Assembly (NCBI RefSeq): GCF_014648995.1
Contig: NZ_BMSE01000006.1
Location: 310,001-374,000 of the forward strand
Direction: 5' to 3'
Origin: Streptomyces massasporeus
Lineage (GTDB): Bacteria; Actinomycetota; Actinomycetes; Streptomycetales; Streptomycetaceae
DNA length: 64,000 nucleotides
Shown: piece by piece, positions 23,776 through 32,507 of the stretch
How positions within the stretch are numbered: the stretch's first letter is position 1
Layout of the letters: every line of letters begins with the position of its first letter
The notes under the pieces: generated by a model
The model's database searches: none
Told to the model about the DNA's origin: nothing
What the model saw: only the letters and a program-made list of their open reading frames with translations
Position numbers and translations under genes: made by a program

Positions 23776-24966
23776 GTGACCGTGGAGAGCACTGCCGCGC
23801 GCACACCGCGACGCAGCGCCGGAAGCAAGGCCGGCACCACCGGCACCAAGCGCACCCGCACGACCGCCAAGAAGGACGCCGGCACCGAGCCCCAGCTCGT
23901 GCAGCTGCTGACGCCCGAGGGCAAGCGCGTCAAGAACGCCGAGTACGACAAGTACGTCGCCGGCATCACCCCGGAAGAGCTCCGCGGCCTCTACCGCGAC
24001 ATGGTGCTCACCCGTCGCTTCGACGCCGAGGCCACCTCCCTGCAGCGCCAGGGCGAGCTGGGCCTGTGGGCGTCGCTGCTCGGCCAGGAGGCCGCCCAGA
24101 TCGGGTCGGGCCGGGCCACCCGGGAGGACGACTACGTCTTCCCGACCTACCGCGAGCACGGCGTGGCCTGGTGCCGCGGCGTCGACCCGGCCAACCTGCT
24201 GGGCATGTTCCGCGGGGTGAACAACGGCGGCTGGGACCCCAACAGCAACAACTTCCAGCTGTACACGATCGTCATCGGCTCCCAGACGCTGCACGCCACC
24301 GGCTACGCGATGGGCGTCGCCAAGGATGGCGCCGACAGCGCGGTGATCGCGTACTTCGGCGACGGCGCCTCCAGCCAGGGCGACGTGGCCGAGTCCTTCA
24401 CCTTCTCCGCGGTCTACAACGCCCCGGTCGTGTTCTTCTGCCAGAACAACCAGTGGGCCATCTCCGAGCCGACCGAGAAGCAGTCCCGCGTGCCGATCTA
24501 CCAGCGCGCCCAGGGCTTCGGCTTCCCGGGCGTCCGGGTGGACGGCAACGACGTGCTCGGTGTCCTCGCGGTCACCCGGTGGGCCCTGGAGCGGGCCCGC
24601 GGCGGCGAGGGCCCGACCCTCGTCGAGGCGTTCACCTACCGCATGGGCGCCCACACCACCTCCGACGACCCGACCCGCTACCGGGGCGACGAGGAGCGCC
24701 AGGCCTGGGAGGCCAAGGACCCGATCCTGCGCCTGCGCCGGTACCTGGAGGCCTCAAACCACGCGGACGAGGGATTCTTCGCGGAACTGGAGGCCGAGTC
24801 CGAGGCGTTGGGCAAACGAGTGCGCGAGGCGGTCCGTGCCATGCCGGACCCGGACCACTTCGCGATCTTCGAGAACGCCTACGCGGACGGACACGCGCTC
24901 GTCGACGAGGAGCGCGCCCAGTTCGCCGCGTACCAGGCGTCGTTCGCCGACGAGGGGGGTAACTGA
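23776..24966 (+). CDS. bkdF: Branched-chain 2-oxoacid dehydrogenase E1 alpha (complex 2)
   Basis: A 396-residue E1 alpha paralogous to bkdA. About 40 N-terminal residues are Lys/Arg/Thr-rich (TTGTKRTRTTAKKD) before the fold starts. The ThDP motif begins GDGASSQGDVAESFTF and ends QNNQWAIS. GTG 23776 has GGAGGAG six bases upstream; an ATG at 23614 would extend into the regulatory spacer and is rejected. In S. avermitilis a second cluster, bkdFGH, lies downstream of bkdABC and provides the starter units for avermectin; order and size agree. Only one base separates its stop from the next start. Confidence 0.92.
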   Translation: MTVESTAARTPRRSAGSKAGTTGTKRTRTTAKKDAGTEPQLVQLLTPEGKRVKNAEYDKYVAGITPEELRGLYRDMVLTRRFDAEATSLQRQGELGLWASLLGQEAAQIGSGRATREDDYVFPTYREHGVAWCRGVDPANLLGMFRGVNNGGWDPNSNNFQLYTIVIGSQTLHATGYAMGVAKDGADSAVIAYFGDGASSQGDVAESFTFSAVYNAPVVFFCQNNQWAISEPTEKQSRVPIYQRAQGFGFPGVRVDGNDVLGVLAVTRWALERARGGEGPTLVEAFTYRMGAHTTSDDPTRYRGDEERQAWEAKDPILRLRRYLEASNHADEGFFAELEAESEALGKRVREAVRAMPDPDHFAIFENAYADGHALVDEERAQFAAYQASFADEGGN

Positions 24967-24967
24967 G

Positions 24968-25945
24968 ATGGCCGACAAGATGGCACTGGCCAAAGCGATC
25001 AACGAGTCGCTGCGCCGCGCCCTGGAGTCCGACCCCAAGGTCCTGATCATGGGCGAGGACGTCGGCAAGCTCGGCGGCGTCTTCCGGGTGACGGACGGCC
25101 TGCAGAAGGACTTCGGCGAGAGCCGCGTCATCGACACCCCGCTCGCCGAGTCGGGCATCGTCGGCACGGCGATCGGCCTGGCCCTGCGCGGCTACCGCCC
25201 GGTGGTGGAGATCCAGTTCGACGGCTTCGTCTTCCCGGCGTACGACCAGATCGTCACGCAGCTCGCGAAGATGCATGCCCGCTCGCTGGGCAAGGTCAAG
25301 CTCCCGGTCGTCGTGCGCATCCCCTACGGCGGCGGCATCGGCGCGGTCGAGCACCACTCGGAGTCCCCCGAGTCGCTCTTCGCGCACGTGGCGGGCCTGA
25401 AGGTGGTCAGCCCGTCGAACGCGTCGGACGCGTACTGGATGATGCAGCAGGCCATCCAGAGCGACGACCCGGTGATCTTCTTCGAACCCAAGCGCCGCTA
25501 CTGGGACAAGGGCGAGGTCAACGCGGAGGCGATCCCGGGTCCGCTGCACAAGGCCCAGGTGGTCCGCGAGGGCACCGACCTGACCCTGGCCGCCTACGGC
25601 CCGATGGTGAAGCTCTGCCAGGAGGTCGCCGACGCGGCCGCCGAGGAGGGCAAGAACCTGGAGGTCCTGGACCTGCGCTCGGTCTCCCCGATCGACTTCG
25701 ACTCGATCCAGGCCTCGGTGGAGAAGACGCGCCGCCTGGTCGTCGTCCACGAGGCCCCGGTGTTCTTCGGGTCGGGCGCGGAGATCGCCGCGCGGATCAC
25801 GGAGCGCAGCTTCTACCACCTGGAGGCCCCGGTGCTCCGGGTCGGCGGCTACCACGCGCCGTACCCGCCGGCCCGCCTTGAGGAGGAGTACCTGCCGAAC
25901 CTGGACCGGGTACTGGACGCCGTCGACCGCTCGCTGGCGTACTGA
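24968..25945 (+). CDS. bkdG: Branched-chain 2-oxoacid dehydrogenase E1 beta (complex 2)
   Basis: A 325-residue E1 beta, paralogue of bkdB with the same landmarks: IMGEDVGKLGGVFRVTDGL, DTPLAESGIVGTAIGLA, RIPYGGGIGAVEHHSESPES and the C-terminal VVHEAPVFFGSGAEIAARI. It combines with BkdF to form the decarboxylase. It starts immediately after the bkdF stop (TGAGATG) and is followed ten bases later by bkdH, so this is a tight three-gene operon, though without the stop-start overlaps seen in bkdABC. Confidence 0.93.
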   Translation: MADKMALAKAINESLRRALESDPKVLIMGEDVGKLGGVFRVTDGLQKDFGESRVIDTPLAESGIVGTAIGLALRGYRPVVEIQFDGFVFPAYDQIVTQLAKMHARSLGKVKLPVVVRIPYGGGIGAVEHHSESPESLFAHVAGLKVVSPSNASDAYWMMQQAIQSDDPVIFFEPKRRYWDKGEVNAEAIPGPLHKAQVVREGTDLTLAAYGPMVKLCQEVADAAAEEGKNLEVLDLRSVSPIDFDSIQASVEKTRRLVVVHEAPVFFGSGAEIAARITERSFYHLEAPVLRVGGYHAPYPPARLEEEYLPNLDRVLDAVDRSLAY

Positions 25946-25955
25946 GGAGAGGGTC

Positions 25956-27407
25956 GTGACGACGATGACGGAAGCGTCCGTGCGCGAGTTCAAGATGCCC
26001 GACGTGGGCGAGGGACTCACCGAGGCCGAGATCCTCAAGTGGTACGTCCAGCCCGGTGACACGGTCACCGACGGCCAGGTGGTCTGCGAGGTCGAGACGG
26101 CGAAGGCGGCCGTCGAGCTGCCCATCCCGTACGACGGCGTGGTCCGGGACCTGCACTTCCCCGAGGGCACCACGGTCGACGTGGGCACGGCGATCATCTC
26201 GGTGGACGTGGGCGGCGGCAGCGCCGCACCCGCGCCATCCGCCGCGCAGCCCGCCGCCGCGCAGCCCGCCGCCGCGCAGCCCGCGGCGGCCGCGCCCGCC
26301 GAGGAGCCGAAGGCCGTGGGCTCGGGCCGCCAGCCGGTCCTGGTGGGCTACGGGGTGGCGACCTCGTCCACCCGCCGCCGCCCCCGCAAGGGCCCGGAGG
26401 TCCCGGTCCAGCAGGCCTCGACGGCGATCCGGACGGAGCTGAACGGCCACGCGCCGACGGCCCCGGAGCCGGCCTCCGCCGCGGCTCAGGCCGCCCCGGC
26501 CGGCCCGGACCGCCCGCTGGCCAAGCCCCCCGTCCGCAAGCTGGCCAAGGACCTGGGCGTCGACCTGACGACGGTCGTCCCGACCGGCCCGGACGGCATC
26601 ATCACCCGCGAGGACGTGCACGCGGCGGTCGCCGCCGCCGTCCCGCCGGCCCCCGAGCCGTCGGTCGCGTCCGCCCCGGCCGCGGTCCCGGCGTCCTACG
26701 ACACCGCGCGCGAGACCCGCATCCCGGTCAAGGGTGTCCGCAAGGCGACGGCGGCGGCGATGGTCGGCTCGGCGTTCACCGCGCCGCATGTCACCGAGTT
26801 CGTGACGGTCGACGTCACGCGCACGATGAAGCTGGTCGAGGAGCTGAAGGCGGACAAGGAGTTCGCGGGCCTGCGCGTGAACCCCCTGCTGCTGATCGCC
26901 AAGGCGCTGCTGGTCGCGATCCGCCGCAACCCGGACGTCAACGCGTCCTGGGACGAGGCCGCTCAGGAGATCGTGGTCAAGCACTATGTGAACCTGGGCA
27001 TCGCGGCCGCGACCCCGCGCGGTCTGATCGTGCCGAACATCAAGGACGCGCACGCCAAGACGCTGCCGCAGCTGGCCGAGTCGCTGGGCGAGCTGGTGTC
27101 GACGGCCAGGGACGGCAAGACGTCCCCGGCGGCGATGCAGGGCGGCACGGTGACGATCACCAACGTCGGCGTCTTCGGCGTCGACACGGGCACGCCGATC
27201 CTCAATCCGGGCGAGTCCGCGATCCTCGCGGTCGGCGCGATCAAGCCGCAGCCCTGGGTCCACAAGGGCAAGGTGAAGCCCCGTCAGGTCACCACCCTGG
27301 CGCTGTCGTTCGACCACCGCCTGGTCGACGGCGAGCTGGGCTCGAAGGTGCTGGCCGACGTGGCGGCGATCCTGGAGCAGCCGAAGCGCCTGATCACCTG
27401 GGCGTGA
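25956..27407 (+). CDS. bkdH: Branched-chain 2-oxoacid dehydrogenase E2 (complex 2)
   Basis: A 483-residue acyltransferase. A lipoyl domain (residues 5-85, lysine in CEVETAKAAVEL) is joined by a linker with three AAQP-type repeats (26240-26290) to a subunit-binding domain (KPPVRKLAKDLGVDL, near 188-225) and a catalytic domain ending in FDHRLVDGELG with the HxxxDG motif. GTG 25956 has AGGAG at good distance; ATG 25965 is possible. A strong hairpin follows ten bases after the stop. No E3 gene is nearby. Confidence 0.92.
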   Translation: MTTMTEASVREFKMPDVGEGLTEAEILKWYVQPGDTVTDGQVVCEVETAKAAVELPIPYDGVVRDLHFPEGTTVDVGTAIISVDVGGGSAAPAPSAAQPAAAQPAAAQPAAAAPAEEPKAVGSGRQPVLVGYGVATSSTRRRPRKGPEVPVQQASTAIRTELNGHAPTAPEPASAAAQAAPAGPDRPLAKPPVRKLAKDLGVDLTTVVPTGPDGIITREDVHAAVAAAVPPAPEPSVASAPAAVPASYDTARETRIPVKGVRKATAAAMVGSAFTAPHVTEFVTVDVTRTMKLVEELKADKEFAGLRVNPLLLIAKALLVAIRRNPDVNASWDEAAQEIVVKHYVNLGIAAATPRGLIVPNIKDAHAKTLPQLAESLGELVSTARDGKTSPAAMQGGTVTITNVGVFGVDTGTPILNPGESAILAVGAIKPQPWVHKGKVKPRQVTTLALSFDHRLVDGELGSKVLADVAAILEQPKRLITWA

Positions 27408-27416
27408 GCCGACTGC

Positions 27417-27450
27417 GGCGGCCCCCTGCCCCTGCGGGCGGGGGGCCGCC
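27417..27450 (+). terminator. Terminator after bkdH
   Basis: A 15-bp stem (27417-27431 with 27436-27450, one G-T wobble, loop CTGC) directly after bkdH. Confidence 0.8.
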
Positions 27451-27561
27451 GGCGTCTGCCCGCAGGGTTAACCGCCGGTGGTGCGAGGAGCACAAGAAGC
27501 GCCCGGGATCTGCCCGAGTACCCCACAGTAAGCGGTTTCACCGGACATACGATCACTCTTC

Positions 27562-29796
27562 ATGCGCGACGCGATGGTGCTCAAGGCCCAGAGGTTCGTG
27601 AACTCCGTCTACGGCAGCCGTATCGGCACGACCGTGCAGGAGAGCGGCGAGGCCGACTGGGCGACCATGTACGCACTGACCCGTGCCCTGCAGTACGAGC
27701 TGGGCATCACAGCGCTCTCCGACAGTTTCGGCCCCACCACGCTCGGCACCCTGACGGCCAAGTACCCCGAGCTCGACGCGGACACCGTCCCCTCGCCCGA
27801 CTTCTGCCGCATCCTCCAGTCCGGCCTGTACTGCAAGGGCTACGACGGCGGCGACCTCGACGGCACCTACGGCACCCGGGTGCGGGCGGCCGTCACCCGG
27901 CTGAAGACCGACATGGGCGTCGAACAGGTCCTGCCGGGCACCGGTCTGACGCCCAAGCTGGTCAAGGCGCTGCTGACGAGGGACGCGTACGTCCCCGCCG
28001 CCTCGGGCACCGGACAGGCCAGGGCCGTCCAGCAGTGGCTCAACGGCCGTTACCTGAGCCGGCAGGACTTCTACGCCACCGCCTGCGACGGGCTGGTGTC
28101 CAGGGACACCGTCAAAGCGCTCCTGTTCGGCGTGCAGTACGAGCTGGGCATGGCGGACGGCACCGCCAACGGCACCTTCGGGCCCGGTACCCAGTCGGGC
28201 CTGAAGTCGCATCCGGTGAAGCAGGGCGACAAGGGCGTCTTCGTCCAGCTGTTCTCCGCCGGGATGGTCCTGGGCCGGCGGCCCGCGGCCCTCACCGACG
28301 CCTTCGACTCCTCCCTCGCCGCCGCCGTCCGGGCCTTCCAGACCTTCGTCGCGCTCCCGGCCACGGGAGAGGGCGACTTCGCCACCTTCGCCTCCCTGCT
28401 CGCGTCCTTCGGCGACCAGTCCCGCCCCGCCAAGGCCTGCGACACCATCGCGAAGGTCACCCCGGCCCGGGCGGCATCGCTCAAGGCGGCCGGGATCGCG
28501 TATGTCGGCCGGTACCTCACCAACCCGAGCGCCACCTCCCTGCCGGAGAAGGCCATCCAGCCGGGCGAGCTCGCCATCATCGCCCAGCAGGGGCTGCGCT
28601 GCTTCCCGATCTATCAGACCGTCAACAACGACGCCTCGGACTTCGACTACGTCGCCGGGCGGACCGCCGGGTACGCGGCGGTCAACGCCGCCCGCGACCA
28701 CGGTTTCCGCCGCGGGGCCCGGATCTTCTTCGCCGTCGACTTCGACGCGATCGACGCCGAGATCACCACGAACGTCCTGCCGCACTTCAAGGGCGTCAAG
28801 GAGGCGATGGCGGACTCCGGCCACCCGTACGAGATCGGCGTCTACGGGTCCCGCGAGGTGTGCGCGCGGGTCGGGGCGGCCGGCTACTCGACCGCGAGCT
28901 TCGTCGCCGACCTGTCCGCGGGCTTCGAGGGCAACGCCGGGCACCCGCTGCCGCGGGACTGGGCCTACGACCAGTTCGCCATCCGCACCCTCGGCTCCGG
29001 TGACGGGCAGCTCGACATCGACGCCGACATCGCCTCGGGGCGGGACACCGGGCAGGGCGCGTTCGACCGGCCGCGGCCCGCCGTCCCGGACGTCGCCCTC
29101 GACGCGCGCCAGGTCCCCGCGCTGCGGGCCGACCTCTCGCGTTACATGCAGTCGATCGGCCGCCCGGACGCCGGAGGCATCGGCAGCGACGCACGGCTCT
29201 ACACCAACGCGCAGGCCGTCGCGGCGATCCAGGACCAGGACGGGCTGATCACCGAGCTGTCGACGACGTACACCATGCGCAAGGCGCTGATCCAGACGGC
29301 CGTCTACTGGGCCATGCGCGACCACGACCTCGCCGGCCAGTCCACCGACCGGCAGGTGGCCGACCACCACCTCACGGGCTCCGGCTCCGTCCGGGACTCG
29401 CACACCGGCATCGGCGAGATCAGCGCGAGCGACGCCATCCAGGCCTGGAACCACTGCATCGGCTGGGGCTTCGCCACCGGCGAGCACCGCGACCCGGCCA
29501 AGGACGCCGACCTGTGGACGGTGTGGCAGCAGCTGAACAAGGACAACGCGTTCAGTGTGCGCACCGCGGCCCTGATCCACCTGTGGGGCACCCGGGGCAG
29601 GCCCGGCGGCCAACTGCCCCCCGGCGACCGCGTCATCACCCCGCGGTCCATGCGCCTCGACCTCGCCGAGTTCGAGATCACCGAACTCCTGCGCCGCTAC
29701 CGGGCCTGGGACCCCGACGTGGAGTCCCAGACGCACCAGAGCATGGCCGTCTACCAGATCTTCGAGAAGTACAACAGCATCGTGCGCAACGCCTGA
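27562..29796 (+). CDS. DUF1906 glycoside-hydrolase-like protein with peptidoglycan-binding-like repeats
   Basis: A 744-residue protein in three parts. Residues 1-290 hold several peptidoglycan-binding-like units (DGTYGTRVRAAVTRLK, NGTFGPGTQSGL, DSSLAAAVRAFQ). Residues about 300-490 match the DUF1906 TIM-barrel related to lysozyme-like hydrolases (AGIAYVGRYLTNP, IFFAVDFDAID, EIGVYGSREVC). Residues 500-744 are unassigned. No signal peptide is visible, which is odd for a wall-acting protein. No Shine-Dalgarno is seen; a TACGAT -10-like element lies eight bases before the ATG, consistent with a leaderless transcript. The Tat-exported M15-like gene follows 36 bp later. Confidence 0.78.
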   Translation: MRDAMVLKAQRFVNSVYGSRIGTTVQESGEADWATMYALTRALQYELGITALSDSFGPTTLGTLTAKYPELDADTVPSPDFCRILQSGLYCKGYDGGDLDGTYGTRVRAAVTRLKTDMGVEQVLPGTGLTPKLVKALLTRDAYVPAASGTGQARAVQQWLNGRYLSRQDFYATACDGLVSRDTVKALLFGVQYELGMADGTANGTFGPGTQSGLKSHPVKQGDKGVFVQLFSAGMVLGRRPAALTDAFDSSLAAAVRAFQTFVALPATGEGDFATFASLLASFGDQSRPAKACDTIAKVTPARAASLKAAGIAYVGRYLTNPSATSLPEKAIQPGELAIIAQQGLRCFPIYQTVNNDASDFDYVAGRTAGYAAVNAARDHGFRRGARIFFAVDFDAIDAEITTNVLPHFKGVKEAMADSGHPYEIGVYGSREVCARVGAAGYSTASFVADLSAGFEGNAGHPLPRDWAYDQFAIRTLGSGDGQLDIDADIASGRDTGQGAFDRPRPAVPDVALDARQVPALRADLSRYMQSIGRPDAGGIGSDARLYTNAQAVAAIQDQDGLITELSTTYTMRKALIQTAVYWAMRDHDLAGQSTDRQVADHHLTGSGSVRDSHTGIGEISASDAIQAWNHCIGWGFATGEHRDPAKDADLWTVWQQLNKDNAFSVRTAALIHLWGTRGRPGGQLPPGDRVITPRSMRLDLAEFEITELLRRYRAWDPDVESQTHQSMAVYQIFEKYNSIVRNA

Positions 29797-29832
29797 GTGC
29801 GTGTGCGCCGAGAACTTCAGGAAGAGACTCCG

Positions 29833-30648
29833 TTGAAGCTCAACCTCCCCCGCGTGCCCCGCAGATCACCGGCGCCCGGCGCCGCGCACCGCCGCGTCCT
29901 GTCCCGCCGTGCGCTGCTCGGCCGGATCGCCGCCGTCGGCGGTGCCGTGGGCGTCGCCGCCCTGCCCCTGTCCCATTTCCTGTCCCAGGCGTACGCCGAC
30001 GCGAACAACCCCATCCCGGCCCGCGTACGGGACGCCCTGCGCAGCGCGCAGGACCGGACCCGGCGCGTGCTGGCGGGCTCGCGCTCCCACAACGGCTGGG
30101 AGATGGAGAACGTCGCCGACGACGGCGGCACCGTCTACACCCGCCCCGTCCCCGGCACTCCGCTCCAGGGCGTCGCCGTGCGGTTGGGCGACGTGGAGAC
30201 CGTCCTCGTCCACCTGGTGCGCCGGTTCCACTACGAGGTCGACGCGCTGCGCCGGGGCGACGTCGTCGGATGGCACGCCCCCGCCGGCCTCGCCAGGAGC
30301 GGGCCCGAGTCCAATCTGGCGTCCGGCACGGCCGTGCGGATCCGGCCCGGCTCCTACCCGCGCGGCGCCCGGGGCGGCTTCTTCCCGCAGCAGGAGGTCG
30401 TGATCCGCGACATCCTCGTCGAGCTCGACGGCGTGGTCCGCTGGGGCGGCGACGACCGTACGCCCGACGAGTCGCTGTTCGGCGTCGACGTACAGCCGGG
30501 TGACGAGAGGCTGGTCCGGGTCGCGGCGCGGATCCGCGGATGGCAGCTGGAGCCGGGCGCGGGTGCGGGCTCCCCGGTGAACGTGCTGTCGGGCGGGCGG
30601 CGCAAGGCGGCCCGGGCCCTGGAGCGCCGTCAGCGCACCGTCGCATGA
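29833..30648 (+). CDS. Tat-exported M15 peptidase-like protein lacking zinc ligands
   Basis: A 271-residue protein. A twin-arginine signal (SRRALLGRIAAVGGAVGVAA, residues 24-43) is followed by a domain that lines up with M15-type D-Ala-D-Ala peptidases: SNLASGTAVRI against the usual SNHxSGTAxD, an HPxG-like SYPRGARGGF, and VVRWGGDDRTPDESLF against RWGGD...DEMHF. The three zinc ligands are replaced (L162 for His, R169 for Asp, L215 for His), so peptidase activity is not expected. TTG 29833 follows AGGAAGAG by six bases and is preferred to GTG 29797. It is probably co-transcribed with the DUF1906 gene. Family assignment is by motif memory. Confidence 0.68.
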   Translation: MKLNLPRVPRRSPAPGAAHRRVLSRRALLGRIAAVGGAVGVAALPLSHFLSQAYADANNPIPARVRDALRSAQDRTRRVLAGSRSHNGWEMENVADDGGTVYTRPVPGTPLQGVAVRLGDVETVLVHLVRRFHYEVDALRRGDVVGWHAPAGLARSGPESNLASGTAVRIRPGSYPRGARGGFFPQQEVVIRDILVELDGVVRWGGDDRTPDESLFGVDVQPGDERLVRVAARIRGWQLEPGAGAGSPVNVLSGGRRKAARALERRQRTVA

Positions 30649-30694
30649 TCACTGTATGACCATCGTACGACCCCCGTCCGGCCGTCGTACGACG

Positions 30695-30731
30695 AAGGGG
30701 GCTCCGCCGCGGTGCGCGGCGGAGCCCCCTT
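30695..30731. terminator. Bidirectional terminator
   Basis: A perfect 16-bp stem (30695-30710 with 30716-30731, loop GGTGC) lies between convergent genes. A second dyad with TCGTACGAC and GTCGTACGA arms lies just upstream (30664-30693). Confidence 0.88.
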
Positions 30732-30749
30732 GGTCGTCCTGCTCGCGTC

Positions 30750-31649
30750 CTACCTGCTGAAGCCGTAGTTGAGCAGCTTCGTGGCGTCCGACTTGCGGGC
30801 GTCCAGGCCGGTCGAGGCGAGCACCGTGCCGATGACCGTCTTGCCGCTGCGGGTGGCGGCGAAGACCAGGCAGTACTTCGCCTCCGGGCCGGATCCGGTC
30901 TTCACGCCGATCGCGCCGCTGTAGCTGCCGAGCAGCGGGTTGGTGTTCTCCCACGGCGCCATCGTCCGCGTGCCGCCGGACTTGGTGGTCGTCTTCGCCG
31001 TGTACTTCTTCGTCTTGACGACCGTGCGGAACGAGGAGTTCTTCATCGCGGCGCTGGCGAGCTTCGTCAGGTCGCGCGGCGTCGAGTAGTTGGCGCCGTG
31101 GCCGATGCCGTCGAACGAGTCGAAGTGGGTGTTCTTCAGACCCAGGCTCTTGGCGGTGGTGTTCATCTTGCCGATGAACGACTTCACGCGCGCCGAACGC
31201 GTCGAGCCCGAGCCGAACTTGTCGGCGAGCGCGTACGCGGCGTCGCAGCCGGACGGCAGCATCAGCCCGTACAGCAGCTGGCGGACGGTGACCTTGTCGC
31301 CGACGATCAGCTTCGCGTTGGACGCGTAGTTGTTGTCGACGATGTAGTCGCTGTACGCCTTCTGGATCGTGACCTTGCTGTCCATGTTCAGGTTCGACTG
31401 CTTCAGCACCACCAGTGCGGTCATGATCTTGGTGGTCGAACCGGTCGAGCGGCGGGTGTCGGCCGCCTTGGTGTAGAGCGACTTGCCGGTCGCGTTGTTC
31501 ATCACGTAGCCGCCCTTGGCGGCGATGGAGGGCGCCGAGGCGGCCTGCGCCGGCGCGACGGTGAGGGCACCGGTCGCGAGCATGGCGCCGGTGGTGACGG
31601 CGACGGCCGCGGCTCTGCGGAGACGAGTGCCCTTAATGCCGGTTATCAA
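30750..31649 (-). CDS. Serine DD-peptidase of the K15/S11 type
   Basis: A 299-residue exported penicillin-binding protein that acts on D-Ala-D-Ala peptides of peptidoglycan. The signal peptide (residues 1-36) ends APAQA. Active-site motifs are S71-T-T-K74, S133-G-C135 in place of the usual S-x-N, and K250-T-G252. The SGC motif and the spacings (62 and 179 from the catalytic Ser) match the Streptomyces K15 DD-transpeptidase, which has a Cys there, so this is probably a K15-type enzyme rather than a classic carboxypeptidase. The start is TTG 31649. No C-terminal amphipathic anchor is evident. Confidence 0.88.
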   Translation of the reverse strand: MITGIKGTRLRRAAAVAVTTGAMLATGALTVAPAQAASAPSIAAKGGYVMNNATGKSLYTKAADTRRSTGSTTKIMTALVVLKQSNLNMDSKVTIQKAYSDYIVDNNYASNAKLIVGDKVTVRQLLYGLMLPSGCDAAYALADKFGSGSTRSARVKSFIGKMNTTAKSLGLKNTHFDSFDGIGHGANYSTPRDLTKLASAAMKNSSFRTVVKTKKYTAKTTTKSGGTRTMAPWENTNPLLGSYSGAIGVKTGSGPEAKYCLVFAATRSGKTVIGTVLASTGLDARKSDATKLLNYGFSR

Positions 31650-31856
31650 CTGAAGTACCCCGATTGCGTCGAATGCCCCAACGGTGCGGCCGAGTTAGGA
31701 CGAGGGGAAAGGGGCCGCACGTGTCTGACTCGTAACTAGCACACGAGGTTGTGCTGTTGCCGAGCCGGACCCCCGCTTTGCCACAGATGTGTGACATACA
31801 AGTCCGCATACTGGACGTATCTCTTCATGCGTACCTGTTGTATCTATGCTGTCCGC

Positions 31857-32507
31857 ATGACCTTGGCCGTGAAGCAACCGCCCGCCGCCGATCGCGTCTA
31901 CGCCCATGTCAAACAGGGCGTCCTGGAGCGCCGCTACGAGGGCGGCACCCTCCTCACCGAGGGCGAGCTCGCCGAAGCCGTGGGCGTCTCCCGCACACCG
32001 GTCCGCGAGGCGCTGCTCCGGCTGGAGGTCGAAGGGCTGATCCGGCTCTACCCGAAGAAGGGCGCCCTCGTCCTGCCCGTCTCCGCGCAGGAGATCGCCG
32101 ACGTCGTCGAGACCCGGCTGCTCGTCGAGGAGCACGCGGCGCGCAAGGCCGTACCCGCGCCCGCCGGGCTCATCGAGCGCCTGGAGGAGCTGCTGGCCCG
32201 GCAGAAGAAGCAGGCCGCCGCCGGGGACCTCGCCGGGGCCGCCGTCACCGACCGCTGCTTCCACGCCGAGATCGTCCGCAGCGGCGGCAACGAGATCCTC
32301 TCCCGCCTCTACGACCAGCTGCGCGACCGCCAGTTGCGGATGGGCGTCGCCGTCATGCACTCCCACCCGGACCGCATCGCCAAAACCCTCGCCGAGCACG
32401 AGGAGATCCTCGAAGCGCTGCGCTCCCACGACGCGGAGACGGCCGTCGGCCTCGTCCACCGGCACATCGGCTGGTTCTCCCACCTGGCCCGGGGGGAGGT
32501 CCGATGA
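31857..32507 (+). CDS. GntR-family (FCD) transcriptional regulator
   Basis: A 216-residue GntR regulator. The N-terminal winged helix reads LTEGELAEAVGVSRTPVREALLRLEVEGLI, given in two parts around residues 28-58, followed by an all-helical FCD effector domain with the metal-binding pattern of FadR-like proteins (DRCFHAEIV, EHEEILEAL, VHRHIGWF). ATG 31857 has no ribosome site, but TATGCT six bases upstream could be a -10 element of a leaderless transcript. A GTCC-N7-GGAC dyad (31802-31816) may be its operator. It overlaps the downstream MFS gene, which it likely controls. Confidence 0.87.
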   Translation: MTLAVKQPPAADRVYAHVKQGVLERRYEGGTLLTEGELAEAVGVSRTPVREALLRLEVEGLIRLYPKKGALVLPVSAQEIADVVETRLLVEEHAARKAVPAPAGLIERLEELLARQKKQAAAGDLAGAAVTDRCFHAEIVRSGGNEILSRLYDQLRDRQLRMGVAVMHSHPDRIAKTLAEHEEILEALRSHDAETAVGLVHRHIGWFSHLARGEVR

